DNA of 64,000 nt from Mesorhizobium_G sp049840935 (GCA_049840935.1 JASGJA010000014.1:1-64000), one strand, 5' to 3'; positions 17,291 to 26,304 are shown, numbered from the stretch's first letter. Translations and numbers: made by a program. Notes: generated by a model from the letters alone, not told the origin.

Positions 17291-17877
17291 TGATCGTCCT
17301 CGGCCTCACCGGTTCCATCGGCATGGGCAAGTCAACCACTGCGAAAATGTTCGCCGAGGCTGGCGTCCCTGTTCATGATTCCGACGAAGCGGTGCATCGT
17401 CTTTATCGCGGCAAGGCCACGTCTCTCATTGAAGAAGCCTTCCCCGGCTCGACTCACAATGGCGTGGTTGACCGCAACCTGCTTGGCCAAAAAGTTCTTG
17501 GTAATCCCGAAGCGCTCAAGCGGCTTGAGGCTATCGTTCATCCGCTTGTGCGGGCTGATGCCGATGCGTTTCTTGAGCATCACCGAAAAGCGGGGGCACC
17601 CATCGCGGTTCTGGATATTCCGCTTCTGTTTGAAACAGGCGGGCGCAACCGTGTGGACAAGGTCGTGGTCGTCACGGCCTCGCCCGAAATTCAGCGCCAG
17701 CGCGTTCTTGATCGTCCCGGCATGACCGAGGAGAAGTTCCGCGCCATTCTCGCCAAGCAAATGCCCGACACCGAAAAACGCACCCGCGCTGATTTCATCG
17801 TTGACACGGGCGAGGGCATGGATGCCGCCAGATCAGCCGTCGCAGCGATAATTGATAAGTTGTCCCGCCCCGAATAG
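17290..17877 (+). CDS. coaE: Dephospho-CoA kinase
   Basis: The 195-residue kinase makes the last step of coenzyme A synthesis. The P-loop GLTGSIGMGKST is at residues 5-16, with DSDEAVHRLYRG and the CoA-family stretch VLDIPLLFETG following. ATG 17290 overlaps the aroE TGA by one base (TGATG), which settles the start. The chain ends just before parS-like site 5. Confidence 0.95.
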   Translation: MIVLGLTGSIGMGKSTTAKMFAEAGVPVHDSDEAVHRLYRGKATSLIEEAFPGSTHNGVVDRNLLGQKVLGNPEALKRLEAIVHPLVRADADAFLEHHRKAGAPIAVLDIPLLFETGGRNRVDKVVVVTASPEIQRQRVLDRPGMTEEKFRAILAKQMPDTEKRTRADFIVDTGEGMDAARSAVAAIIDKLSRPE

Positions 17878-17923
17878 GCGAAATTTCCCTGTCGGGGATT
17901 CCCACGAAAATCCAAACAGACTA

Positions 17924-17939
17924 CGATTCACGTGAAACA
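17924..17939. promoter_or_regulatory. parS-like site 5 (coaE-dnaQ intergenic)
   Basis: CGATTCACGTGAAACA matches the parS consensus at 14 of 16 positions, including the complete core and one full arm. It is 12 bases before the dnaQ start codon and on the opposite side of the origin from parB. Confidence 0.65.
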
Positions 17940-17951
17940 AGTAGCGACTTC

Positions 17952-18677
17952 ATGCGTGAAATAATATTCGATACGGAAACCACTGGCCTCGATTTCAAGC
18001 TCGACAGAGTGATCGAGATCGGCGCGATTGAGCTGGTGAATCGCTTTCCCACCGGTCGCGTTTTTCACGAGTACATCCACCCGGAAAACCGGGACATTCA
18101 TCCAGACGCGTTGGCCGTCCACGGCATTTCGATGGAGTCGCTTGTCGGCAAGCCGATCTTTTCCGGCATCGCTGACCGCTTCATGGAATTCATCGACGGT
18201 GCAAAGCTGGTCGCCCACAACGCCACCTTCGATATGAACTTCATCAATGCCGAGTTCGAACGCTTGGGCGTTGCGGCTGTGGATGCTTCACTTGTGGTCG
18301 ACACACTCGTGCTCGCTCGCCGCAAACATCCAATGGGGCCGAATTCGCTCGACGCTCTATGCCGCAGATACAGCATCGACAACAGCCGCCGCACCAAGCA
18401 CGGCGCGTTGCTCGACTCCGAACTACTGGCTGAGGTCTATGTTGAGCTGATAGGCGGCAAGCAGGCTGCCATGCTTCTGGATTCGCCGCTTGGCGGAATG
18501 GCTGGGCGGGGTTCGTCGCGAGACGCGCCTATTGTCATTCGTGCGCGACCCGTTGCGCTACCTTCTCGCCTAAGCCCAGAAGAGAACGAGGCCCACAACC
18601 GTCTGGTCGCGAGCCTCGGAGAAAATTCGATCTGGTCGAAATTTGCTGCCGGACCCGAAGCCCCGGCAGACGAATAA
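17952..18677 (+). CDS. dnaQ: DNA polymerase III subunit epsilon
   Basis: The 241-residue 3'-5' exonuclease proofreads for the replicase. It is a DEDDh exonuclease: Exo I FDTETTGLD (D7, E9), Exo II VAHNATFDMNFI, and Exo III with the His of KHGALLDSELLAEVY. The C-terminal tail beyond about residue 190 is the usual flexible polymerase-binding region. The stop is immediately followed, with no spacer, by the stop of convergent secB. Confidence 0.95.
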   Translation: MREIIFDTETTGLDFKLDRVIEIGAIELVNRFPTGRVFHEYIHPENRDIHPDALAVHGISMESLVGKPIFSGIADRFMEFIDGAKLVAHNATFDMNFINAEFERLGVAAVDASLVVDTLVLARRKHPMGPNSLDALCRRYSIDNSRRTKHGALLDSELLAEVYVELIGGKQAAMLLDSPLGGMAGRGSSRDAPIVIRARPVALPSRLSPEENEAHNRLVASLGENSIWSKFAAGPEAPADE

Positions 18678-19217
18678 TCAGTTTGTTGCCTGCACCTGAG
18701 CGCGAGCTTGATCCTCAGCAATTCGCTGTTGGAACATTTGCACGAAATCGATCGGGTCGAGCATCAGCGGCGGGAAGCCACCATTGCGCGTCGCGTCGGC
18801 AATAATCTGGCGAGCGAACGGGAACAGCAGGCGCGGGCACTCGATGAAGAGGATCGGCAGCATATGTTCCTGCGGGAAGTTCTCGACATGGAATACGCCG
18901 CCATACAGCAGCTCCACGTTGAACAGCACGTCGCTATCGAGCTGAGCCTTTGCGTTCAGCGAAAGCACAACGTCGAACTCGGTATCGGAGAGCGGGTTGG
19001 CGTTGACGTTCACGCCAATACTAATGTTAGGGGCCTTCTCACGCGTGCGCAGCGACTTCGGCGCGCCGGGGCTTTCGAAGGAAAGATCCTTTAGATACTG
19101 CGCCAGAACGTTTAGAACCGGCGGCTTTCCATTGCCGATTGGAGCAGTTCCTGCCGGCCCAGCATCGGCCTTCTCAGTCGCCGGGCTTTTTTCTTTGGTC
19201 TTCTTTTCAGCAGCCAT
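18678..19217 (-). CDS. secB: Protein-export chaperone SecB
   Basis: The 179-residue protein is a tetrameric chaperone that holds preproteins unfolded for SecA. The SecB core starts at about residue 33 (PPVLNVLAQYLKDLSFESPG) and includes LFNVELLYGGVF and ILFIECPRLLFPFARQII. A Lys- and Ala-rich N-terminal extension of about 30 residues is common in alphaproteobacteria. It converges end to end on dnaQ. Confidence 0.96.
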   Translation of the reverse strand: MAAEKKTKEKSPATEKADAGPAGTAPIGNGKPPVLNVLAQYLKDLSFESPGAPKSLRTREKAPNISIGVNVNANPLSDTEFDVVLSLNAKAQLDSDVLFNVELLYGGVFHVENFPQEHMLPILFIECPRLLFPFARQIIADATRNGGFPPLMLDPIDFVQMFQQRIAEDQARAQVQATN

Positions 19218-19299
19218 ATGCTACCCATCCTCGCTCAATATGGCCCTTGGGCCTCAAAAAGTTGTGGTGAGCTACCACGCGGGCCAGATGGACACAAGA

Positions 19300-19785
19300 T
19301 TATACGTCTGGCCGGTCAATTCGCCGCCAAGGGGAGTCTGGGTCTGGGTCCGACTTGTAATCGTCTTCGTCCAGATCGATTGTTTTCCCACCACGTCGTC
19401 CCCCGCCGAAATTGCGCGTCACGACGACGGATGAAAAATCCACATTGCGACTCAGATATTTCCAGGCGAGATCGCGTATTGGCGGAATAAATAAAGCCAA
19501 TCCGATTATGTCACTGACAAATCCCGGCACCAGAAGCAGAACGCCAGCCAGCAAAATCATCACGCCGTGTGCCATCTCACGACCAGGATTTCGCCCGGCT
19601 TCCATTTCGGTTCTAATGCGTGTCAGTACGCCAAATCCCTGAAAGCGCATCAAAGCAGCGCCAAGGACGCTCATTGCGATCACCAGTGCGATGGTCGCCA
19701 ATACGCCGACCTGCCTGCCGACGATCACAAAGCCCGCAATTTCGAGCAGGGGCCACAGAAGAAGGAATATCGCTGGAAATTTCAC
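19300..19785 (-). CDS. FxsA family inner-membrane protein
   Basis: The 161-residue product starts VKFPAIFLLLWPLLEIAGF and has about three to four membrane helices, with the FxsA-like stretch AALMRFQGFGVLTR, then GVMILLAGVLLLVPGFVSDIIG. FxsA in E. coli affects phage T7 exclusion by F; the general role is unknown. The tail is acidic and hydrophilic. GTG 19785 aligns with the family start and has GAGG upstream; a GTG at 19827 would add 14 residues. It is divergent from timA. Confidence 0.82.
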   Translation of the reverse strand: MKFPAIFLLLWPLLEIAGFVIVGRQVGVLATIALVIAMSVLGAALMRFQGFGVLTRIRTEMEAGRNPGREMAHGVMILLAGVLLLVPGFVSDIIGLALFIPPIRDLAWKYLSRNVDFSSVVVTRNFGGGRRGGKTIDLDEDDYKSDPDPDSPWRRIDRPDV

Positions 19786-19955
19786 GCGCAAAGCCTCAAA
19801 AATTAGAACAATCAGGCTCGCGATCACTCTTAAGGCGAGCCACTTCGTCTACATAGAGACAATATTGCTTGATTTGAATGATGTGATCATGCGTTCTATA
19901 TGCGATAGGAATTCGCGCATTTGCGCGCACTGACCTTAACGAGGAAAATTGTAGC

Positions 19956-20660
19956 GTGGAATTCCTGGACTTTGGCACGATTATATTCATGGTCGCCGCG
20001 GTAGTAATCTTCTACCAGCTGCGCAGTGTGCTGGGTCGCCGCACAGGAAGTGAGCGCCCGCCTTTCGATCCGTATTCACGTCCGACCAGCAATGGTGCAC
20101 CCGATCCGGCAAAACCGGAAAACGTTGTTTCGCTGCCTCGCAAGCGCAGCCCCGGAGAACCTGAAATTGCCTATCTGGCAATTGATTCGGTGGCGAAGCC
20201 TGGAACGGATCTGAACAAGGGCCTGCGCGCCATCCGCGATGCCGATCCGGCTTTCGATCCCAAGGCTTTCCTTGAAGGCGCGAAAATGGCCTATGAGATG
20301 ATTGTCTCGGCTTTCGCCGCCGGCGACAGAAAGACCCTCAAAAATCTTCTTTCCAAGGAAGTCTTTGACGGCTTCGTTGCGGCAATAAATGAGCGCGAAA
20401 GCAAATCGGAGCAGATTCAGTCGTCCTTCGTCGGCATAGACAAGGCCGATTACGTTTCTGCTGAATTGAAGGGCACGGAAGCCCATGTCACATTGAGATT
20501 GGTCAGCGAGTTGATTTCCGCCACGCGTGACAAAACCGGCGCGGTGATCAATGGCGATCCTGAAACCGTGGCAGAAGTTAAAGATGTCTGGACTTTCGCG
20601 CGCGACACCCGCTCCAAGGATCCGAACTGGAAGCTGGTCGCTACCGAAGAGGAAGAGTAA
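19956..20660 (+). CDS. Tim44/TimA family adaptor protein
   Basis: The 234-residue protein has one N-terminal membrane helix (FGTIIFMVAAVVIFYQL), a Pro-rich linker, and a C-terminal Tim44-like domain starting near residue 95 (FLEGAKMAYEMIVSAFAAGDRKTL). TimA homologues tether to the inner membrane and may act as adaptors; the exact partner is not known. The GTG start has AGGAAA upstream. It is followed by mltA, smr and a regulator in the same direction, with short gaps. Confidence 0.88.
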   Translation: MEFLDFGTIIFMVAAVVIFYQLRSVLGRRTGSERPPFDPYSRPTSNGAPDPAKPENVVSLPRKRSPGEPEIAYLAIDSVAKPGTDLNKGLRAIRDADPAFDPKAFLEGAKMAYEMIVSAFAAGDRKTLKNLLSKEVFDGFVAAINERESKSEQIQSSFVGIDKADYVSAELKGTEAHVTLRLVSELISATRDKTGAVINGDPETVAEVKDVWTFARDTRSKDPNWKLVATEEEE

Positions 20661-20677
20661 TTCCGGGGCAAGCGCCA

Positions 20678-21784
20678 ATGCCTTGTCCTGCAGGTTTTCT
20701 CCCTTTCACCTTTGAAGACATTCCCAATTGGCGGCTCGATGATGCATCGGCCGCCTTTCTGGCTTTTCGGCGGTCAGCAGAACATGCCTCCCGCAAACCC
20801 TACAAAACCGGTGCGCTCGGCATAGCGTTTGATGCCTTTCGCCCGGCCTATGATGAGGCATTGCGCAATCCCGCTTTGGATAGCGCGCTATCGCGTTCGT
20901 TCTTTGAACGCCATTTCGTCCCGGCTCTGGTGCTTTCCGAAAACGGCGAACCCACGGGTCTGGTCACTGGCTTTTACGAGCCGGAGGTCGAGGCCTCACC
21001 AATCCGTACCGGACATTTCAAAGTGCCGCTGTTGTCGCGTCCTCCCGATCTTGTCGACGTAGACGATTTAAATCGTCCTTCCGGTATGGACAGCTATCTG
21101 GCTTTTGCACGGAAAATTGGTGCTGACCTCGTCGAATATTACGACCGCCCCGCCATCGACCAAGGTGCGCTTTCCGGCCAAGGGCTCGAAATCGCCTGGC
21201 TGGCCGATCCTGTTGATGCCTATTTCGTGCATGTGCAGGGCGCGGCGCGTTTGCTCATGCCGGGCGGTGAAGTTCGGCGCGTTACCTATGCTGCGAAATC
21301 TGGCCAACGCTTTACAGGTGCCGGCAAGGTTCTGGTTGAGCTTGGGGAAATTCCGCTGGCGGATGTAACCATGCAATCCATCCGGGCATGGTTTAAAATC
21401 AATCCGCATCGCGTGAACGAAATTCTCTGGCGCAACCGATCCTATATTTTCTTCCGAGATGCTCCTGTCGATAATCCGGAACTCGGTCCCGTCGCTGCCG
21501 CCAAGGTTCCTTTGACGCCGGGGCGGTCCGTCGCGGTGGATCGTCTCCTGCATACGTTCGGAACGCCCTTCTTCATCGAAGCCCCAAGCCTCACCGCCTT
21601 TGACGGCAAGCCTTTCGCGCGCTTGATGATTGCGCAGGATACCGGCTCCGCCATCGTGGGGCCTGCACGTGGCGATCTGTTTGCCGGCTCCGGTTTTGCC
21701 GCCGGAGAGATTGCTGGCGTCGTGCGAAATCAGGCAAAATTCTACGCCTTGCTGCCGCGCTCACTGGTCGGAGGCTCGCAATGA
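20678..21784 (+). CDS. mltA: MltA-family lytic murein transglycosylase
   Basis: The 368-residue protein has an MltA domain with GLVTGFYEPEVEASP near residues 90-104 and the double-psi barrel region ending in a 3D-like motif, AQDTGSAIVGPARGD, whose Asp residues are typical of the catalytic site. MltA cleaves peptidoglycan to anhydro-muropeptides. Unusually, the first 40 residues show no signal peptide or lipobox, although the enzyme must work outside the cytoplasm; the frame upstream offers no better start. It overlaps smr by 4 bases. Confidence 0.85.
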   Translation: MPCPAGFLPFTFEDIPNWRLDDASAAFLAFRRSAEHASRKPYKTGALGIAFDAFRPAYDEALRNPALDSALSRSFFERHFVPALVLSENGEPTGLVTGFYEPEVEASPIRTGHFKVPLLSRPPDLVDVDDLNRPSGMDSYLAFARKIGADLVEYYDRPAIDQGALSGQGLEIAWLADPVDAYFVHVQGAARLLMPGGEVRRVTYAAKSGQRFTGAGKVLVELGEIPLADVTMQSIRAWFKINPHRVNEILWRNRSYIFFRDAPVDNPELGPVAAAKVPLTPGRSVAVDRLLHTFGTPFFIEAPSLTAFDGKPFARLMIAQDTGSAIVGPARGDLFAGSGFAAGEIAGVVRNQAKFYALLPRSLVGGSQ

Positions 21785-22338
21785 GCCGAAACCGCTCCAA
21801 AGACCTTACCGAGGAAGATCGGATTCTTTGGGATTTGGTGGCGCGATCCGTAACGCCCGCAACCACGCCGAAACGCTCGCCAAAGTCGGAATTAGCTCAG
21901 GAAGCACTGGAAAAGAAGCCAGCCGCACCTCCAAAACCGGAGCGCGCCAAGCCGGTCAATCTGCCGAGCTATCAGGCACCTTCCGTCGCTCCGCATACAC
22001 CTCGCGGTCATATGGATGCGCAGACCATCGACAAGCTCGCGCGAGGTCGTTTGGCGCTTGAGGCGCGTGTTGATCTTCATGGAATGCGACAAGACGAAGC
22101 CTATGGCCTGTTGCTCTCATTCGTGGCCCGCGCCCATGACCGTGGTGTCCGCTATGTGCTTGTCATCACCGGAAAAGGCTCGTCTTCGGGTGGCGACGGT
22201 GTATTGAAACGATCCGTTCCGGGCTGGCTGTCGACCGCTCCGTTCCGGCAATATGTTTCGGCCCATGAAGGTGCTGCTCGTGGCCACGGCGGAACGGGTG
22301 CGCTTTATGTTCGGCTCAAGAGGGTGCGTGCCCCATGA
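21781..22338 (+). CDS. Smr/MutS-type endonuclease domain protein
   Basis: The 185-residue protein has a low-complexity N-terminal half and a C-terminal Smr domain that begins RVDLHGMRQDEAYGLL at about residue 97 and includes VLVITGKGSSSGGDGVLK. Smr domains cut or bind branched nucleic acids or RNA. It is coupled by ATGA overlaps to mltA upstream and the Xre-type gene downstream. The biological role is not known. Confidence 0.88.
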   Translation: MSRNRSKDLTEEDRILWDLVARSVTPATTPKRSPKSELAQEALEKKPAAPPKPERAKPVNLPSYQAPSVAPHTPRGHMDAQTIDKLARGRLALEARVDLHGMRQDEAYGLLLSFVARAHDRGVRYVLVITGKGSSSGGDGVLKRSVPGWLSTAPFRQYVSAHEGAARGHGGTGALYVRLKRVRAP

Positions 22339-22709
22339 CCCCGTTCGGCGTTCGATTGCGCGAACTTCGCGAAAAGAAAGGCGTCTCACAAAAAGAGATG
22401 GCTGCGGCCATTGGCGTTTCCGCCGCCTATCTCTCCGCGCTCGAGCATGGCCGGCGTGGAACGCCAAGCTGGCCGATGCTTCAAAAGATTCTCGGATACT
22501 TCAATGTGATCTGGGATGAGGCGGAAGAATTGAGTCGTCTCGCCAACGCATCCGACCCTCGCGTGATCGTCGATACGTCCGGTCTATCACCTCAAGCTAC
22601 GGAGTTTGCGAACCTCGTCGCGGAGCGGATTCGGGTACTTGATACGGCGAAACTGACCGACTTTATCGCGCAACTTCGGAATTATACGGCCGTAAAAACC
22701 GAAAAATGA
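22335..22709 (+). CDS. Xre-family helix-turn-helix regulator
   Basis: The 124-residue protein has an N-terminal cro/C1-type helix-turn-helix (about residues 5-60: RLRELREKKGVSQKEMAAAI, then AAYLSALEHGRRG) and a C-terminal helical part of unknown use. It is translationally coupled to smr. Target genes are not evident. No toxin partner is adjacent, so I do not call it an antitoxin. Confidence 0.88.
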   Translation: MTPFGVRLRELREKKGVSQKEMAAAIGVSAAYLSALEHGRRGTPSWPMLQKILGYFNVIWDEAEELSRLANASDPRVIVDTSGLSPQATEFANLVAERIRVLDTAKLTDFIAQLRNYTAVKTEK

Positions 22710-22740
22710 CCGATTTTGCGCTAGGAAATGGCATCTATTC

Positions 22741-23703
22741 TCAGAAAAGTGAGCGCAATTCGGGCAATTTCTCGTTCACAAGCCACCCATAGTAGTTCTC
22801 TTCGGGCAATTTTTCGGGCTCACCAGCCGCCTTGCGCTTCTCATTTTCGTTACGCAAAGCCGCCGCCCTCGCCTCAGGATTTCCGAGATTATAGAGCGTA
22901 GCCGTTATCCCCGGATTCTGCGAAATGTCGAAGTCCGCAATCGAGCGATATGCATCGATTGATTTCTTCAAGGTCGCCGCCACGTAAGGTATTGATTTAT
23001 CTGGGTCCATGATCGTTTCATAGACCCCATTCGGGTCTGCAGCATCGAGCTTTGGAAAGCCGGAAACGCGGCTTACAAGATCACTCATTTGAAGCGCGGT
23101 AAGCGGGTTTAACTGGCCAAGCCCAAATGTCTGTCCAGCGTAAAATGGCTGGAAGAACACAGCGCTGAACCTGTTGTTGGGATAGCTTCGCCCATCGACA
23201 GTCTGCCCGCGAAACGCGCGATTCCAAACCTGCTCTCGGCAAGTCCAAAGTGAATAACTATCTGATTTGTTTGCACAAGTTGAAAACTGCGGACGTTGGA
23301 CGAAGTCGTCTACGTCCTCGCCCTTGTATGCAAATTCGAGGCTGTTACTGAGATATGCGATTGCCTTGACATAGTAGGTCTGAAGTCGGTCATAGGCATC
23401 GACATTGTAAGTGTGCTCGCCAACGATTGCTCCGACTATATGCATCGGGTCGATACCATAGGCCGCCGCCGCTTGCTTGATCTTGGACCGCAGCTTGGCG
23501 TCATTGGCTAAGAGGTTGTAAACCTTCTGATATTTCCCCTCGAAACTGCCTTTTGAAGCCTTGGTGCGCTTGATTGAAGCGCCCGGAACCGCTGGCTGTT
23601 CCTCGTTGCGATTGCCCGGCGGCACCACCGTCAATGCATATGCCAATGGCGCTTGCGCGAGTGTAAAGGCCGCAAGCAGCCCTGCAAGAAGGGTTCGTTT
23701 CAT
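22741..23703 (-). CDS. DUF1402 family protein, secreted
   Basis: The 320-residue protein starts with a clear signal peptide (MKRTLLAGLLAAFTLAQAPLA), so it is periplasmic or secreted. The mature part includes AAAYGIDPMHIVGAIVGEHT and GQLNPLTALQMSDL, resembling the Glu and Gly-Leu-Gly-Gln pattern of lysozyme-like transglycosylases; I infer only a possible cell-wall role. DUF1402 proteins are found mainly in Hyphomicrobiales. It converges on the Xre-type gene. Confidence 0.8.
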   Translation of the reverse strand: MKRTLLAGLLAAFTLAQAPLAYALTVVPPGNRNEEQPAVPGASIKRTKASKGSFEGKYQKVYNLLANDAKLRSKIKQAAAAYGIDPMHIVGAIVGEHTYNVDAYDRLQTYYVKAIAYLSNSLEFAYKGEDVDDFVQRPQFSTCANKSDSYSLWTCREQVWNRAFRGQTVDGRSYPNNRFSAVFFQPFYAGQTFGLGQLNPLTALQMSDLVSRVSGFPKLDAADPNGVYETIMDPDKSIPYVAATLKKSIDAYRSIADFDISQNPGITATLYNLGNPEARAAALRNENEKRKAAGEPEKLPEENYYGWLVNEKLPELRSLF

Positions 23704-23790
23704 AGGTTGTAAGTGCTCCGGAAGCCCGGAACCTAACCGGGAAGGCGGCGAAAGTCACCTCTCGCCACCCATAATGATTTTGGGTCGATT

Positions 23791-25098
23791 CTAGAGAATA
23801 AACCGCGAGAGATCGGTATTCTTTGCAAGCGAGCCGACATGCTTGTTCACGTAATCCGCGTCGATGGTCACGCTCGTTCCCGAGCGGTCCGGCGCATCAT
23901 ACGAAATGTCATCCAGCACCCGTTCCATCACCGTTTGCAAACGCCGTGCGCCGATGTTTTCGACGGATGCGTTAAGGTCAACGGCAATGCCAGCGAGGGA
24001 GTCGATGGCATCTTCTGTAAAGTCGAGCGTAACGCCCTCCGTCTGCATCAAAGCGATGTATTGCTTGATGAGGCTGGCCTCGGTTTCGGTCAGAATCCGC
24101 CGGAAATCGTCCTTTTCCAGCGCGCGCAGCTCAACCCGGATGGGCAAGCGACCCTGCAATTCGGGCAGCAGGTCCGATGGTTTCGAAACATGGAATGCAC
24201 CCGATGCAATGAACAAAATGTGGTCGGTTTTCACCGGGCCATACTTGGTCGCAACGGTGGTTCCTTCGACCAGTGGCAGCAGGTCGCGCTGAACGCCTTC
24301 ACGCGACGGACCACCCGAAATATCGCTGCGCGCCGCGATCTTGTCTATCTCATCGAGAAATACGATGCCGTCATTTTCCGCAGAAATCAGTGCCTGACGG
24401 ATAACCTCGTCCTGATCCAGTAACTTGTCCGACTCGTCATTTATCAGCACGTCGTAGGATTGCTTGACGGTCGTCTTGATGGTTTTGGATCGCTTGCCGC
24501 CCATAGCCTTCTGCATCATGTCGGACAGGTTGATCATGCCCACGCCGCCCGGCATTCCTGGAACTTCAAATCCGGGCATACCGCCGGTGCCGGTATCGGC
24601 AATCTCGACTTCGATTTCCTTGTCGTCCAGTTCGCCGTCGCGCAATTTCTTGCGGAAGGAATCGCGGGTCGCCGGGCTGGCAGTCTTGCCGACCAGCGCT
24701 TCCAGAACGCGTTCCTCGGCATTGATATGCGCGCGCGCCTTCACATCCTCGCGCATTTTTTCGCGCACGAGGCCGATGGAGATTTCCACCAGATCGCGAA
24801 CGATCTGTTCGACATCGCGGCCCACATAACCGACCTCGGTGAACTTCGTGGCCTCGACTTTGACAAACGGTGCGCCCGCCAACTTGGCGAGACGGCGAGA
24901 AATCTCGGTCTTGCCGACGCCGGTCGGCCCGATCATCAGAATGTTTTTCGGCATGACCTCTTCGCGCATCTGGCCTTCAAGTTGCTGACGCCGCCAGCGA
25001 TTGCGCAACGCAATTGCGACGGCGCGCTTCGCGTCTTTTTGGCCGATGATGAAGCGGTCGAGTTCCGAAACAATTTCGCGGGGAGAAAAACTGCTCAT
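23791..25098 (-). CDS. hslU: ATP-dependent protease ATPase subunit HslU
   Basis: The 435-residue AAA+ unfoldase pairs with the HslV peptidase. Walker A GPTGVGKT is at residues 57-64, Walker B is IVFLDEIDKIA, and the inserted I domain between them carries the Met- and Gly-rich stretch. The C-terminal residues DLSRFIL are the tail that docks in HslV. Together they degrade misfolded proteins under stress. It is the third gene of an hslV-GNAT-hslU operon. Confidence 0.97.
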   Translation of the reverse strand: MSSFSPREIVSELDRFIIGQKDAKRAVAIALRNRWRRQQLEGQMREEVMPKNILMIGPTGVGKTEISRRLAKLAGAPFVKVEATKFTEVGYVGRDVEQIVRDLVEISIGLVREKMREDVKARAHINAEERVLEALVGKTASPATRDSFRKKLRDGELDDKEIEVEIADTGTGGMPGFEVPGMPGGVGMINLSDMMQKAMGGKRSKTIKTTVKQSYDVLINDESDKLLDQDEVIRQALISAENDGIVFLDEIDKIAARSDISGGPSREGVQRDLLPLVEGTTVATKYGPVKTDHILFIASGAFHVSKPSDLLPELQGRLPIRVELRALEKDDFRRILTETEASLIKQYIALMQTEGVTLDFTEDAIDSLAGIAVDLNASVENIGARRLQTVMERVLDDISYDAPDRSGTSVTIDADYVNKHVGSLAKNTDLSRFIL

Positions 25099-25152
25099 GG
25101 TATCCTCAATGAATTCAATGCTCCCGGTCGAGAGCGTGATTGCTATGTGCCT

Positions 25153-25662
25153 TCAGTCCGCGGGCGCATCCAGCGCCATCAACACGGCCTCGCCGTAGAT
25201 CGTCGCGATGCGATAAAGCTCGCGAAACCCTGCTTTTTCGTAGGCGCGAATGGCCCGCGCATTGTCCGGATGCGGGTCAATAATGACGCGCGGACAACCT
25301 TCTTCGAAAAGCTGCTCAGCAAACTGGCTGACGATTGCTGAGCCGTGGCCCATGCCGATCAGTTCAGGTTCGCCGATGGAAATATCGAGGCCAAGCGTTC
25401 CGAAGGGCTGATCCTGATAAGGATGGCCTTCTTCAAGATGCGGATCGTAGCATTGCAGATAGGCAATGGGCTTGCCTTTCAACTCCACGATCAATGGCTC
25501 GGTTTCGACCGAATCCATTGCCTCGCGGATTTCCTCGATCGCTTCATCCGCATCGTCCCACCATTCCGCATTATGGGGCTGTGAGAGCCAATCGTGCAGA
25601 AGCGGCAAGTCGTCTGCCTCGACGTCGCGAAAGACGTAGGTCTGCTTTGCGTTATTCGGCAT
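25153..25662 (-). CDS. GNAT acetyltransferase
   Basis: The 169-residue protein has a GNAT fold: DDLPLLHDWLSQPHNAEWWDD at the start (in two parts), the acetyl-CoA loop ELIGMGHGSAIVSQF near residue 107, and VIIDPHPDNARAIRAYEKAG. It resembles AAC(6')-type and siderophore-like acetyltransferases. The start overlaps the hslV stop by 11 bases, so it is translated with the protease genes. The acceptor substrate is unknown; aminoglycosides are possible but unproved. Confidence 0.85.
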   Translation of the reverse strand: MPNNAKQTYVFRDVEADDLPLLHDWLSQPHNAEWWDDADEAIEEIREAMDSVETEPLIVELKGKPIAYLQCYDPHLEEGHPYQDQPFGTLGLDISIGEPELIGMGHGSAIVSQFAEQLFEEGCPRVIIDPHPDNARAIRAYEKAGFRELYRIATIYGEAVLMALDAPAD

Positions 25663-26200
25663 CGAGCGTCTCGACCACGATGTTGTGGTTCGTATAGACG
25701 CAGATGTCCGCCGCGATCTGCATCGCCTTGCGCGCAATTGCTTCGGCGTCCGTGTCCGTATCCATCAGCGCGCGTGCTGCGGAGAGCGCATAATTTCCGC
25801 CCGACCCGATGGCCATAACGCCATGTTCAGGCTCCAGCACATCGCCTGTGCCGGTGAGCGCCAAGGTGACGCTTTTGTCTGCCACCAGCATCATGGCTTC
25901 CAGCCGCCGCAAATAGCGGTCAGTGCGCCAGTCTTTGGCAAGCTCGACGCAGGCGCGCGTTAGCTGATCGGGATATTGTTCAAGCTTGGCTTCAAGGCGC
26001 TCAAGCAGCGTGAAGGCGTCAGCGGTTGCACCGGCAAAACCGGCGATAACATTACCCTTGCCGAGGCGGCGCACCTTGCGGGCGTTGCCCTTCATGATGG
26101 TCTGGCCGAGGCTAACCTGCCCATCGCCAGCGATCACGACCTTATTACCCTTGCGCACGGTCACGATTGTCGTGGCGTGCATACTCTGTTCGTTCGACAT
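25652..26200 (-). CDS. hslV: ATP-dependent protease peptidase subunit HslV
   Basis: The 182-residue proteasome-like peptidase has the mature start TTIVTVRKGNKVVIAGDGQ; Thr10 would be the catalytic N-terminal nucleophile after removal of nine residues (MSNEQSMHA). The family stretches NVIAGFAGATADAFTL and VELAKDWRTDR and the end of the core NHNIVVETL are all present. It begins the leftward operon with GNAT and hslU. Confidence 0.96.
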   Translation of the reverse strand: MSNEQSMHATTIVTVRKGNKVVIAGDGQVSLGQTIMKGNARKVRRLGKGNVIAGFAGATADAFTLLERLEAKLEQYPDQLTRACVELAKDWRTDRYLRRLEAMMLVADKSVTLALTGTGDVLEPEHGVMAIGSGGNYALSAARALMDTDTDAEAIARKAMQIAADICVYTNHNIVVETLDAE

Positions 26201-26304
26201 ACGCTTCTCCGATGGCGCGCGGCCCTGAAAAGCAGCCGCGCGGTACGAGTTGATGCAGCGTTATGTAGGCTGCGGCGGCGCGAATGCAAACCGCCAATCG
26301 AGGA

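Noticed and set aside
22710..22740. Terminator between the Xre-type gene and the DUF1402 gene
   Set aside because: The 31-base gap has no stem of useful length.
24460..25341. 293-residue open frame opposite hslU and the acetyltransferase
   Set aside because: Antisense shadow of conserved hslU, spanning two genes and without motifs.
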